A stretch of DNA of 28,913 nt from Ettlia oleoabundans (taxonomy: Eukaryota > Chlorophyta > Chlorophyceae > Chlamydomonadales), in NCBI GenBank assembly GCA_019693395.1, contig JAAMXP010002611.1, positions 1 through 28,913 of the forward strand, written 5' to 3'. Position 1 is the first letter of the stretch. Every line of letters starts with the position of its first letter. Positions 1-9,712 of the stretch are shown in pieces. The translations under genes and the position numbers were made by a program. The notes beneath the pieces were generated by a model that was not told the DNA's origin, ran no database searches, and saw only the letters and a program-made list of their open reading frames with translations.

Positions 1-29
1 CCCCGGGATCCCCACCCCCGTCGGCCCAC

Positions 30-1067
30 CTGTCATACAGGAATCCTTGCTCATGAAGCACCTCCCTGACCACTGGGTCCACAAACAAGTACGGCGCTCG
101 GAAGCCCACAATGTCCTCCTGTGGCACTCCACACTCTGCCAGCTGCCTACGTCCCTCTGCAATCTCGTCCTTCACGTACCACCACTCCCGTCCCACAAGC
201 TGTGGCAGGCAGAAGGGCAGGGGGATGTGTGCTTTGTGGTGGTGGGCCAGCAAGGTCACACTAGCAGCACAGGGCAGCGTGGAGGGAGCGGCAGCGGACC
301 AGACCAGCCGGCAGGGAGGATGCCAGTGGTATACTGCTCGCCGCCCGCGGCGCCCCCACCCAATCACCCCCCACCACCACCACCACCCCGATGCAGCAAT
401 GTCACGGTGCCCTGCTTGCCCAACTCCTCACCCGCTTGTGATTGACAGTATGGTCTGCTATTTCATAGCCTGCTTGATGCAAGTCGCTGATTGCCTCACA
501 GCTGCTACCATCCAACTTGACAAACAAAGTGGCAGCTAGCGGGCAGCCAGCGCTTGTCTGCCGCCCGTCGGTCACGGAGCGTATCAGCTTACGGGATCCG
601 CCATTGACAAGATCGTCCACCTGTGGCAGCCAGACAGACAGGGAAACAACAGCGCAAGGCTCAAAGGTGTGATCGTCAAGGAAACTCAGAAGCGCGGGCA
701 GAACGACGCAAGGCGCATAATTCGATGATGATGATGTACTGCCTGAAAGTTGGAGGCATCAGCGACTCCACCCAAGCAGCTGGGCAGGTGCCAAGGAGGG
801 GCTGGTCAACTTCATATGCTAGATTCCAACAAATTGCAGTAACCTTGCTGTTATTTGGTCCGTCACAATGCCATCGGCAGCTAAATGTACACATTTTCAC
901 CAGGCAGGCAGGTTATGGCTCACCGTCAATAGAATGAACTGCGGGGTGACCTCAGGAGGCAGGCCACCAGGGATAGAAGTCAGGTTGAGGCCTGGCATGC
1001 TCATTGTGTCGCCAACAGAAGTCATCAGCAGGACCAGCAGCAGCAGCCCGCCAACCAAAACAGCCAT
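30..1067 (-). CDS. Polysaccharide (chitin-type) deacetylase, 3' part off the left edge
   Basis: This is a carbohydrate esterase family 4-like (NodB-fold) enzyme expected to remove N-acetyl groups from chitin or a related cell-surface polymer. Three minus-strand exons join in phase: 1067-924, 620-432 and 199-30; an intron then runs off the window, so the C-terminus is missing. The protein opens with a hydrophobic stretch (about residues 2-16, MAVLVGG then LLLLVLL), a likely signal peptide or membrane anchor, so the enzyme is probably secreted or lumenal. Family landmarks are the motif ILLTVDD (Asp50-Asp51, catalytic base and metal ligand), CPLAATLFV, the metal motif EIADHTVNH (His105 and His109), and the Arg motif VGFRAPYL (Arg145). 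The start is the Met directly before the hydrophobic stretch; an upstream in-frame extension lacks signal-like character. It faces SPB1 head to head. Substrate specificity cannot be read from the sequence. Confidence 0.85.
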
Positions 1068-1483
1068 AATTACTGCCTCCCCGCCACCACCAGCTGCCCA
1101 GTGCCACCACCCGCCACTGCGTGGTCTTTGCAGCTGCTGCAGTACCCCCACCTGCACGCTTACGGTGGGCAATCAAATAGTGCAAAAAGGCAATGTGGAT
1201 GTACCCCCCGTAGTCGGACACGAGTGAGGCCGGGCAGAAAAGCCACCCACCAGCGCGTGAGGTTTGCTGGATGCCGGCACTTAGTGGCCAGCCTTCATTT
1301 AGACCAAGGTCACCAAGATCGTTGCATCAGCTCAAATAAAACGCTTGGCTGGTGCAGCGGCAGTTTGGCAACCCCACGCAGTACAGAAGACTCCTTGTAC
1401 TGCCACGGCTTCACACTCGGTTGGCCCCATTCGCCCAGCGCTGCAGCACCTTGAGGCTCCCCTTTCACCGGCGGCTCGCCATC
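1068..1483. promoter_or_regulatory. Divergent intergenic region between the deacetylase and SPB1
   Basis: These 416 bases lie between two start codons that point away from each other, so they should hold both 5' UTRs and both promoters. I see no convincing TATA box or other element. The last 30 bases before the SPB1 start are pyrimidine-rich. Confidence 0.5.
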
Positions 1484-4400
1484 ATGGCGAAGACAAAGAA
1501 GGGAAAAGGACGCCTTGATAAGTACTATCACCTTGCCAAGGAGCAAGGTCAGTATGTTGAAAAGTGTTGGTGAGAGTTGGAGAGGGCCATTTGGCTGGTC
1601 AGAAAGTGCCATGCAGCACGGCCAACATGCATGCGCCGCAACTATGTGCTGCTCGCTCGTGCAGGCTATCGCTCGCGTGCCGCCTTCAAGCTCATCCAGC
1701 TCAATCGCAAGTACAACTTCCTGGCCGGCGCCCGCTCTTTGCTCGACCTATGCGCGGCCCCAGGTACGTCGCCGCTACTGCCGCCACACTGCCAGGCGGA
1801 CTTACACAGCAAAGTCAGCCACAGCACTTGTTATACCTGTTATACCTAACAGTCTGATAAAACGGTTCTCCAAATAGCATGTGGCCGCTGCGGAGCAGCT
1901 GCTGCCGCCAACATTGCTTTCCGCAAACGTCCGCCGCCAGTTGCCTGCCTGCAGGAGGATGGTGCCAGGTGGCGGTGAAGAACATGCCTGTGGGCAGCCT
2001 GGTGATTGGCGTGGATCTGGCGCCAATCAAGCCCATTCGCGGCGTGAAGACTCTGCTGGGTGACATCACCACACAAAAGTGCCGGCAGGCTATCAAGAAG
2101 GAGGCCAACGGCAGCCTCATGGACGTAGTGCTGCACGATGGTGGGTTGCCTGCCTCTGCACGCCTGGTCCTGTATGGCAGCGTCTTGGCTGGCTTCTGCT
2201 GCCCGGCTGGATCTGCATATGCTGGTTGTCACGGGGCTGGAGCTTGCTTTGAGTAGCATTGGGAACATACTGCGCCGCTTCTATGCATATGGCGGTCTGT
2301 TGTGCTACGCCGGTAAGCAGCGCCAACTGCTCCTCCTAATTGGGTCTGCTGCCAGAGCCATTGCGGGAACCCCTGCTACTTGCTATGGCTACCGTCCTTC
2401 ACACTGCATTCACCCGCCTTGTCTGCCCTCCCACCGTGCAGGCGCACCCAATGTGGGTGGTGCATGGGCCACAGAGGCATACTCCCAGGCCTGGCTTGTG
2501 CTGGAGTCGCTGCGAATGGCGACCGACATGTTGGCGCCCAAGGGAACCTTTGTGACTAAGGTCTTCAGGTGTGTAGAACGCTTCACTCTAGTCTAGTGTG
2601 GTTTGCAGTTGTCTTGCAACCCTAGGAACAGGGCACAACCCCCAGGGCCATGCAAAGCTTGCCCAACACAAGCAACGCCATTCTTACACAGACATGCAGG
2701 CAGATTTGCTGCCGGTGATGCTCCCGTATGCGGATGGGAGGGCAGCCCTGGCTGCAACAAGCCTCATTGATGCCGCTGGAACCTCCACACCACTGCAAAC
2801 AGCTCAGCCAACCACCTACCCCTAAAGGCACCTCCTACTTCCCTCCCCCTGGGCACACTGTGCAGGTCCAAGGATTACCAGGCGCTGCTCTACGCCTTCC
2901 AGCAGCTGTTCACCAAGGTTGAAGCCACCAAGCCCGTGGCCTCGCGCAACACGTCCGCCGAAATTTTTGTGGTGTGCCAGGGCTACAAGGCGCCCTCAAA
3001 GATCGACCCACGCCTGCTGGACCCCAAGCACTTGTTCCAGGCGAGGGGGCTGGCTGAGACCTTTTTGGCGTCATGCACAGGGGTGCACAAGTGCCTGTAT
3101 GCTGTGCTGCCTCACAGGAGGGGAACATGTTGGCCACAGTCCTGCTGCTAGCCCAGGCTTTCTTTGCATCAATCGCATGTGTCATTCACCCTGTTCTCTT
3201 ACCAGCTCGCTGAAGAAACCACCAAAGTTCCACGGTCCGGCTGGTGCTGGCACTACACTATGCAGTTTTCCCTGCGGTGCATCATTGATAGGAAAATCAA
3301 GAACAATAAGGGGTATCTGAAGTGATAAGGTTGTGCCGGGGTGCAGGAGGTTCTGGAGCCTCCCAAGGTGGCGGGCCCGGATGCGCTCATCAAGCAGAAG
3401 ATCAAGCAGACGCGCTTCAGGTGTGGCGGGGCGGTATCTGGGTGACGAGTAGGTTGTAAGTATAATCGAAGTGTTGTGGTGGAGTGAGTCATAACGAGAG
3501 CTGCAAAGGGGTTTGCTGCCATCTGCAGCATTTGTACACCAGCACTCGCCACCCCTGTTGTGTTGCGCGTTCACCAGTCCCAGCTTTCGAATGCTGCTGC
3601 GCTGCACTGGGCCGACTGACTCATGCCTCATCTTAGACCGTGCCTTGGCTACCACTGTGATGACAGTTTGATTGGCTGCTGGCTTGTTCAACTGTTGAGC
3701 TGAATAGTCAGTGACCATGCCTGGCTGGCTGGCTGGCTGTTTGCAACACAGGGAGGGATATGAGGAGGGCCTGTCCACCACGCACAAGGTGCTCAAGGCA
3801 GCAGCTTTCATTGCGGGGGACAACCCGATAGAGATGCTGGGCAACTACACAACCATCGCTCTGGAGGGGCCCAACTCGAAAGGTGGGAGCAGCGCCAGCG
3901 TAGCTGCGCCCTTCTGCTTCACCGCTGCGTGCACGCCATGGGCATTTCATTTGCACTTCAAGGGCGTTTCAGGTGCACTGAAGCGCCAGAGCGGGACGAT
4001 GTCCAAACAACATATCAAACTCAACAGGCTTGACTGGCTGCTCCACGGGGTGTGCCGGGCTGTAGAGAATTTCTTCTTCATCCTGACCGCTCAACTACAC
4101 GTGACAACGCTGCGGCTGCGGCTGCCGCTGCCGCCATCACCTCGCTTAAAAGCTGCTGCTGCTGCATGCATCACTGCAATTGCTTGCTGCTGCATGTCGT
4201 GGCGCCTCCTGGGCAGAATGATGTGCTAACAACATATCAAACTCAACGGGCTTGACAGGCGGCAGGCAGCTGCTGTCCTGCATGTAGAGACTTTCTTCTT
4301 CACCCTGACTGCCGCCACCATTGAGCACATGTACCATACCACTGGTTGGGCCACGGCTGGCTAGCCCCCCAGCCGGGCCTCCAACGGCGCCTCGACCCCC

Positions 4401-7400
4401 ACTTTCTTCATCTGTAATGACCATTCTTTATGAATGGTAAAGGATGGTAAAGGTTCGCAGCGTGTGTGCACGTAATTGAGTGGTCCCTGCAGGCGAGGTG
4501 CCGGGCGTGGAGGATGCCGCGGAGCTGGCGCAGTTTGTGCGCAGCCACGCGGCCACGGATTCAGAGATTAAGATATTGTGCAAGGATCTGCAGGTATTGC
4601 CCGCTCCCGAGTTGTGCACAAATGGGTTGTGCCTGGATCTGATGTTGAACTTGTTACCTGCGGAAAGCTATGAACTGAGCTTGTTCTTGGGGCATTGTCC
4701 GCTGGATTGAATTGCTGTAGCGCCACCTGCGGCAGCCCTGCCGTAATGAGAGGCGGCTTACAAAGCGTGCCAAGCCTACCAGCCCCTTGACCTGCTCTGG
4801 CAACCCCCTGACTCTTCTCCTGCCTGCGGTGTCGGCTCGCTTGTGCCCCCGTTCAGGTCCTGGGTCGCAGCGAGTTCAAGCAACTGCTGCGGTGGCGGCT
4901 GCTGGTAAAGAAGGACCTTCAGCGCCAGCGTAAAGACGCAGCCAAGGCGGCTAAGGAAGCAGCAGAGGCGGAGGGTGGCATTAAGGAGGGGGGCAGCAGC
5001 GGGAAGGAGGAAGAGGATTCTGAGGAGGAGGTGCTGCAGGAGATGATTGAGATCAAGGACAGGTGCGGTACTGCTGCGTTACAGTCTGCAGTACACTGGA
5101 CAGTACACCGACAATGCTGCATCAGCTTAGCTGCCTGTAGTGTGTTGTGCCATGGTTCCTGGCACGAAACTTTTGCTGCCATGTTTGCGCTGGGATGCTC
5201 TGCCATGCCATCGCTAGCACGAGCTCTTTTACCTGCAAGGCGGCCTACTCTTGCAGGATGGACAAGCGGCGCAAGAAGGAGCGGCGGAAGCGCAAGGAGC
5301 AGAAGAACAAGGCGCGGCTGCGGGCAGCGCAGATGGCCCAGGTAGGATGGGAGCACCGGGTTGCGTTGAGCAATACCTTGGTAACTGCGAACTGCAACAG
5401 TGCCTGCAAGTGCATGTTCTTTCGGCTGCAGTTATGTGCTAACCCCACGGTGTGCTGTTTTAGATGCACCGTGCACCATTACCCTTTGGCTGCTGCTACA
5501 CCTGCTCATCTGCCATACACTACATGCCACCGCCTCATATGCAGGCGGAGGGCATTGGAGAGGAGACGGGGCCTGAGACGCTGTTCAGCCTCTCCAACAT
5601 ACGTGGCAAGGGGGCTTCGACGCTTGACGACGCAGCAGCCCCCGACTTTGACGCTCCGCCTGCCAGCAGCAGCGACGATGGTGGGGCTGGGGCCGGCGGC
5701 AGCAGCAGCGGGGAGGTGGATAGTGAGGAGGAGCAGCGCAGGTGGGTGGGTAGTTGTGAGTAGTTGGTGGTGATGGTGTGAAGTGAGTGCCCACTTGTTA
5801 CACTTCTTTGGGCATACATGTGAGGGAAGAGAGTGGGGTGGTTGGTTGTACCAGGGCAGGAGGTTAGGACGGTGCTTGACCGATTCCCCCTATGCACTGC
5901 CGCATATGGTTGCCTTGCTTCATCACTCGCGTATCGCTACATCACCATGGCCATACACGCTCGCAGTGCCATCCGAGTTCTTAGGTCGAGTTCAGCCAGC
6001 CAACCTGATGGCACGAGCCACCTGTACTGCCTACCTGTACTCCCTGCAGGTACGACGCCATGATGGACGAGTACCTGGAGGAGTCGTACCAGTCGTGGAA
6101 GCAGCGGCAGCGCATGAAGGGGGACGTGGTGAAGAAGCGGCGGCGGCGATTGGGAGACGCTGGGGAGCTGAGGTGGGTGGGTGGGGTGGTTGCAGGGATG
6201 GGCGTTGGCCGATACCTTCAGGTAGGGTGGCAACCAGTGGTCCCAGTTGAATGGATGGTTGATGGGCAGGGACCATTTGTGGTACCCGCTGGCACTTGGT
6301 GTGCAGCTACCTGTCCACACCCTCACTCCTGCATTTGCCTCTGCCCGCCCCCTTCTGTTGCTGGGGCTAAGCACTGCTCCTCTTTACACAGACGGCATGC
6401 CTGCGCCTCCTGCTGCGTGCAGCGAGGAGGACAGGGAGGAGCAGATTGCGGGGGCGCAGGTGCCCTCAAGTGAGTCAGAGTCTGAGCAGGAACCAGCGAT
6501 GGGAGCTGGGCAGGAGGATGAGGAAGGGGAGGAGGTAAGGGTCCCCTGCAGGCACTGCCTGTGCCTGGCCTGGTCGAGGTGCTGCCTGTTGTGCCTGTCC
6601 TGTGAAGTGGTACCACCAGCAGGCTGTGATGGCAAGAGTGAGGATTGCCTGGCATGAGGCAAGGTCGTCGCCAGGCGTGGCCGGCGCTTGGTGCTGCCCA
6701 CAATGCCACTCTCAATATTGCCCACAAGGGCGCCACCTAGCCAAGCGTGTTCCTGTCAGAGGTACTAGTCTGTATAAGTTGGCAGTTGCGAACATTTCAC
6801 ACCCCCCACACCCCACCCCACCCCCCACCCCCACCCCCCCCTTGCAATGCTGCTCATGACTCACTTATTGTGGTTGATTCGGCGCAGGGTGGCGGCCTGA
6901 TAGTCAAGTTTGACGAGCGACGTGCGGGTGTGCCCACGACTGTGGAGGCGATCACGGCGCAGTGGTTCAGCCAGGACATATTCAACGACCCAGATCTTAT
7001 GGATGACGAGGAGGACGAGGAAGAGCTTGATGCGCTTATGGAGGCACGGAAGCAGGCACAGCAGCAGCGAGGCAGCAAATGGACCCGGCAGGAGCCGGCT
7101 GAGCGTGGCGGCAGCGGAGATGAGCAGCTGCCGGCGGCTGCAGGGCAGCAATTGTTGGAAGACTTGGGCGAGGATGGGCTTGAGGGTGGGCTCATGAATG
7201 GGGATCAGCAGGGGGAGCAGCAGGAGGAGGGCGGTGTTGGGTCAGGCAGTGATGCCGAGGGAGAGCCCGGCACAGCAGCAGCCAGGAAGCGGCATCGCAG
7301 CGCAGGGGGCAGCACTGGCCTGTCGGCTGACGCCTTAGCTGGGCCGGAAGATGGGTTTGAAGTTGTGCCAGCGGCTGACAACGGATCAGATGGCAGCGAC

Positions 7401-9508
7401 ACAGAGGACGAGTTTGAGGCGCTGGACGATGGGGCAAAGGTGGGTGGGTGCACAGATATGTGGCGTTCTGCCAGGTGTGTTCATGCAAGGTTGCTGGTGC
7501 ACCGTCCTGTAGTGGTGGGGGTCCATCTGTTCTGGGCGGACAGATATGGACAGGAGTGCAGGTGTGCCGACAAGTGATGGTTAGTGGTTATGTGGTGTGA
7601 CGACCACCAAGTGTGCCCAGCCAACACTTCCAGACACCCGTGTTTTACCCTCTTACTCGCTCGCCTGATCCTGGATCTCGTAAATTTCACGCCTGCCTGG
7701 CTGCTGTCTGCAGGCAGAGGTGCGTGCTCTGGCCAAGAAGATGCTTCGCCGCAAGGTCAAGGACGACATCATTGAGGCGGCCTACAACCGATACGCATTG
7801 TGAGCCGCACTGCTCAGACGGCCACCTGCTGGGCTGCCTGTCTGTCTTTTGGATGACCTACTCAAGCACACTGTACTGGCGTGTTGCGTTCCGTCTCTCC
7901 CGCTGCCCAGTGCTGCATGTGTGTGCGGCTCATCACTGCCTCATGCATTGCATCCCTTGTCCCCCGAGTTACACGCCTGATGTGTCGGTGGGCTGCAAGC
8001 ATGCATACGGCAGCTGCTGTCAGCTGTCACATTTTTAGGTTGCGTAGGACAGCTGTTTTGCATGCCATCGCCTGCATCATTTCTGCATCTCCAATTGCAT
8101 ACTCATGGCTGCTGGTGATGGCAAACAAACAAGCATATGGTTGAGCCGGGCCTATTAAGGTCAGGCATGAAAAATCATTAGGGACGGTATCTGAGGCAAC
8201 CTGGCAGCTGCCACTAGCTGCTAATGCATCCTCCTGCATCATTGCCAGTTGTGCTGGTGATGGCAAACAAACAAGCATATGGTTGAGCCGGACTGTCTTC
8301 AGTCAGGCATGAAAATCACTTAGGACGGTATCTGAGGCACATCTTGCGTTGCTGTTGGGCTGCATTCATATGCTCCTTGGCACATACATCTGCGTCTCAT
8401 GGGGTGTTTTGCTGGTGATGGCAAACAAACAAGCATATGGTTGAGCCGGGCCCATAGGGCCAGGCATGAAAACCCATTAGGACGGTATCTGAGGCTTGAA
8501 CACACCCTGCTGCACAACACACTCCTGCACCCCATTCTGCCAGCCTTGTTGCTACTTCGATTCAGTTCCTTCTATCTGACACTCCCTGCATCAAAGCTTC
8601 GTGTATTGGGGCCTGCTGCAGCCACGATGTGGCGCTTCCCAAGTGGTTTGCCGAGGATGAGCGCAAGTTCATGCGCCCGCAGCGACAGGTGCGGTCGCCA
8701 CGTTTTGCCGCCTCGGCACATCAGCAAGTACCGTTCACCCTCCTCTGCTATCAAATGGCAGTTTGCAGTTTAGCAACACCCTCAACCTACAAGCGTGCCA
8801 TGCCATGCTGCTTGCATCACTGGTGACGCTCCCCTGCTTGCCCCCTTTCTCCTCCATAGATCACTCCGGAAGAGTACAAGGCAGCGCGGGAGGAGCTGCG
8901 TGCAATTGACGCCCGTCCCATGAAGAAAATATTAGAGGCCAAGGCGCGGAAGCGCAAGCGGCTGCAGATGCGGCTGACGCAGGTGCGATGCATTTTGGCC
9001 GTGGCAGGCAGATGCCGGGGCACGGGGTGGGGACGCGCAAGCCTGCACACGCTTGTGGGATGTTGCTAACATTGAATTGCATCTCGTTTAGAAGGAAAAA
9101 TGCAAAAAAAAGCCTGTGTGTGGTCCAAGCCGCAGATTGCTTTGTTACATGCTACGAGCGAATGCTATGAGTGAATACTGACTTTTCCACATGCCGACTG
9201 TTGCATCGCAGGCACGGCAGAAGGCGGAGTCTGTGGCAAACCAGGAGGATGTGCCCATGAAGCAAAAAATGCGGGAGATTGAAAAGCTCTACTCACAGGC
9301 ACGGGCGGGCAAGGGCCGCAAGGGCAGCAAAAAAGGCGCGAGCAGCCGCAGCGAACAGTATAAGAAGAAGGGGCCGCCCCTGGATTCGCGCATGCGCAAG
9401 GACAAGCGTGGACAGGATAAGGTCGCCAAGCGGCTCAAGGGCAAGAAGGCCGCGAGCGGTGGTGGCGTCAAGCAGGCAGGCAAGGCAGGCAAAAACCGGC
9501 GGCGGTGA
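1484..9508 (+). CDS. SPB1: SPB1/FTSJ3-type rRNA 2'-O-ribose methyltransferase
   Basis: Nucleolar 60S-assembly factor; the yeast orthologue methylates the 25S A-loop guanosine. I assemble 18 exons: 1484-1547, 1665-1763, 1955-2140, 2442-2568, 2866-3040, 3347-3420, 3752-3882, 4493-4593, 4857-5062, 5257-5341, 5545-5741, 6050-6180, 6392-6534, 6888-7439, 7714-7799, 8622-8688, 8860-8982, 9212-9508; 947 codons plus stop, somewhat longer than yeast or human. The N-terminus is an FtsJ domain with the SAM motif DLCAAPGGWCQVA (about residues 49-61) and the K-D-K-E tetrad at Lys30, Asp116, Lys156 and Glu191. A charged middle follows, then the Spb1 C-terminal domain: [35 protein letters not shown]-like [22 protein letters not shown] region and a Lys-rich tail. 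Intron 5 has a GC donor. The exon 12 donor is uncertain within a GGTGGGTGGG run; the chosen site keeps the frame. Introns 7 and 15 (8 exons apart) hold box C/D snoRNA-like units. Confidence 0.96.
3991..4090 (+). ncRNA. Box C/D snoRNA candidate, family 2 copy a (SPB1 intron 7)
   Basis: A 100-nt intronic unit with a degenerate C box ACGATGT (3996-4002), D' box TTGA (4030-4033) and D box CTGA (4083-4086). The flanks GCGG (3991-3994) and CCGC (4087-4090) pair to close the molecule, as in box C/D RNAs. CAAACTCAACAGG (4016-4028), just before D', is complementary with one mismatch to the conserved large-subunit rRNA segment around CCTGTTGAG (from memory); the D'+5 rule points to the G of CCTG. The pyrimidine-rich element before box D has no target I can assign. 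A second copy follows about 120 nt downstream. Confidence 0.7.
4212..4313 (+). ncRNA. Box C/D snoRNA candidate, family 2 copy b (SPB1 intron 7)
   Basis: Paralogue of the unit at 3991. C box ATGATGT (4218-4224, closer to consensus than copy a), D' TTGA (4252-4255), D box CTGA (4305-4308). The closing stem is GGCAG (4212-4216) with CTGCC (4309-4313): different bases from copy a but still paired, which is what selection on RNA structure would leave. The antisense element CAAACTCAACGGG (4238-4250) differs from copy a by one A-to-G change that still allows a G-U pair with the same rRNA target. The middle of the unit has diverged freely. Confidence 0.75.
8107..8201 (+). ncRNA. Box C/D snoRNA candidate, family 1 copy a (SPB1 intron 15)
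   Basis: First of three related units in the intron between exons 15 and 16. C-like box GTGATGG (8115-8121), D box CTGA (8191-8194); flanks GGCTGC (8107-8112) and GCAACC (8196-8201) pair in five of six positions. The antisense element before box D is GGACGGTAT (8182-8190), complementary to conserved 18S rRNA ATACCGTCC; box D+5 points to the second C of ATACC. This copy has an extra G that interrupts the longer pairing seen in copies b and c. TATGGTTGAG (8136-8145) is complementary to the neighbouring 18S stretch CTCAACCATA. Confidence 0.75.
8250..8341 (+). ncRNA. Box C/D snoRNA candidate, family 1 copy b (SPB1 intron 15)
   Basis: C-like box GTGATGG (8257-8263), D box CTGA (8332-8335), perfect five-base closing stem TGTGC (8250-8254) with GCACA (8337-8341). 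The guide TTAGGACGGTAT (8320-8331) is complementary to 18S ATACCGTCCTA, with a further G-U pair possible. TATGGTTGAG (8278-8287) adds complementarity to the adjacent rRNA stretch. Box, guide and spacing are conserved with the other copies, whereas the loop between them and the sequence outside the unit are not. Confidence 0.82.
8404..8503 (+). ncRNA. Box C/D snoRNA candidate, family 1 copy c (SPB1 intron 15)
   Basis: C-like box GTGATGG (8415-8421), D box CTGA (8489-8492). The closing stem is GTGTT (8404-8408) with AACAC (8499-8503), plus an inner GC/GC pair separated by a small internal loop. The guide TTAGGACGGTAT (8477-8488) is identical to copy b. TATGGTTGAG (8436-8445) is also kept. The unit ends about 120 nt before the exon 16 acceptor, a spacing compatible with intron-processed snoRNAs. 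Confidence 0.8.
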
Positions 9509-9563
9509 TGCCAGGGATTTGCCCCTATTGTGCATCTGTGTCCTTGTTGTTTTTCGCTTTTGT

Positions 9564-9568
9564 TGTAA
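9564..9568 (+). terminator. TGTAA polyadenylation signal of SPB1
   Basis: A TGTAA pentamer, the usual 3'-end signal of chlorophyte nuclear genes, lies about 55 nt after the SPB1 stop in a T-rich stretch. SPB1 and the LRR gene converge here with only 204 bases between their stop codons. Confidence 0.6.
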
Positions 9569-9712
9569 ATTTGGCTGCCTCCCCTGCTCTTACGTCCCTG
9601 CTCCATGCCAACCGTCCTATTCTGAACCAAACAAACATGCCATGAAAGCACATGCGATCCCGCCCTCCAGAGCAGGGGATGAACATTGCAGTATTTGGCT
9701 TTCTGCCACGGC

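Noticed and set aside
3653..3713. Possible sixth C/D RNA in SPB1 intron 6: GTGATGA, CTGA and flanking CACTG/CAGTG
   Set aside because: The boxes are good, but C and D are only 36 nt apart, the flanking stem overlaps the C box on one side and is 5 nt from box D on the other, it is single copy, and I find no rRNA complementarity before box D.
3722..3741. Short GGCT tetranucleotide run in SPB1 intron 6
   Set aside because: A simple microsatellite near an acceptor; similar CAGC/GGCT runs occur elsewhere in the window with no sign of function.
3182..3844. 220-codon minus-strand open frame
   Set aside because: It overlaps SPB1 exons 6 and 7 and introns on the opposite strand, has no recognisable domain, and is a chance opposite-strand frame.
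7440..7713. GTGATGG near 7573 with a distant CTGA near 7667 in SPB1 intron 14
   Set aside because: The flanks do not pair and the sequence before CTGA matches no rRNA segment I know, so the boxes are probably accidental.
8107..8503. Interpretation of the three-copy repeat as a minisatellite or transposon remnant
   Set aside because: The copies are unequally spaced, lack target-site duplications, and only boxes, guide and paired flanks are conserved, which fits independent RNA genes better.
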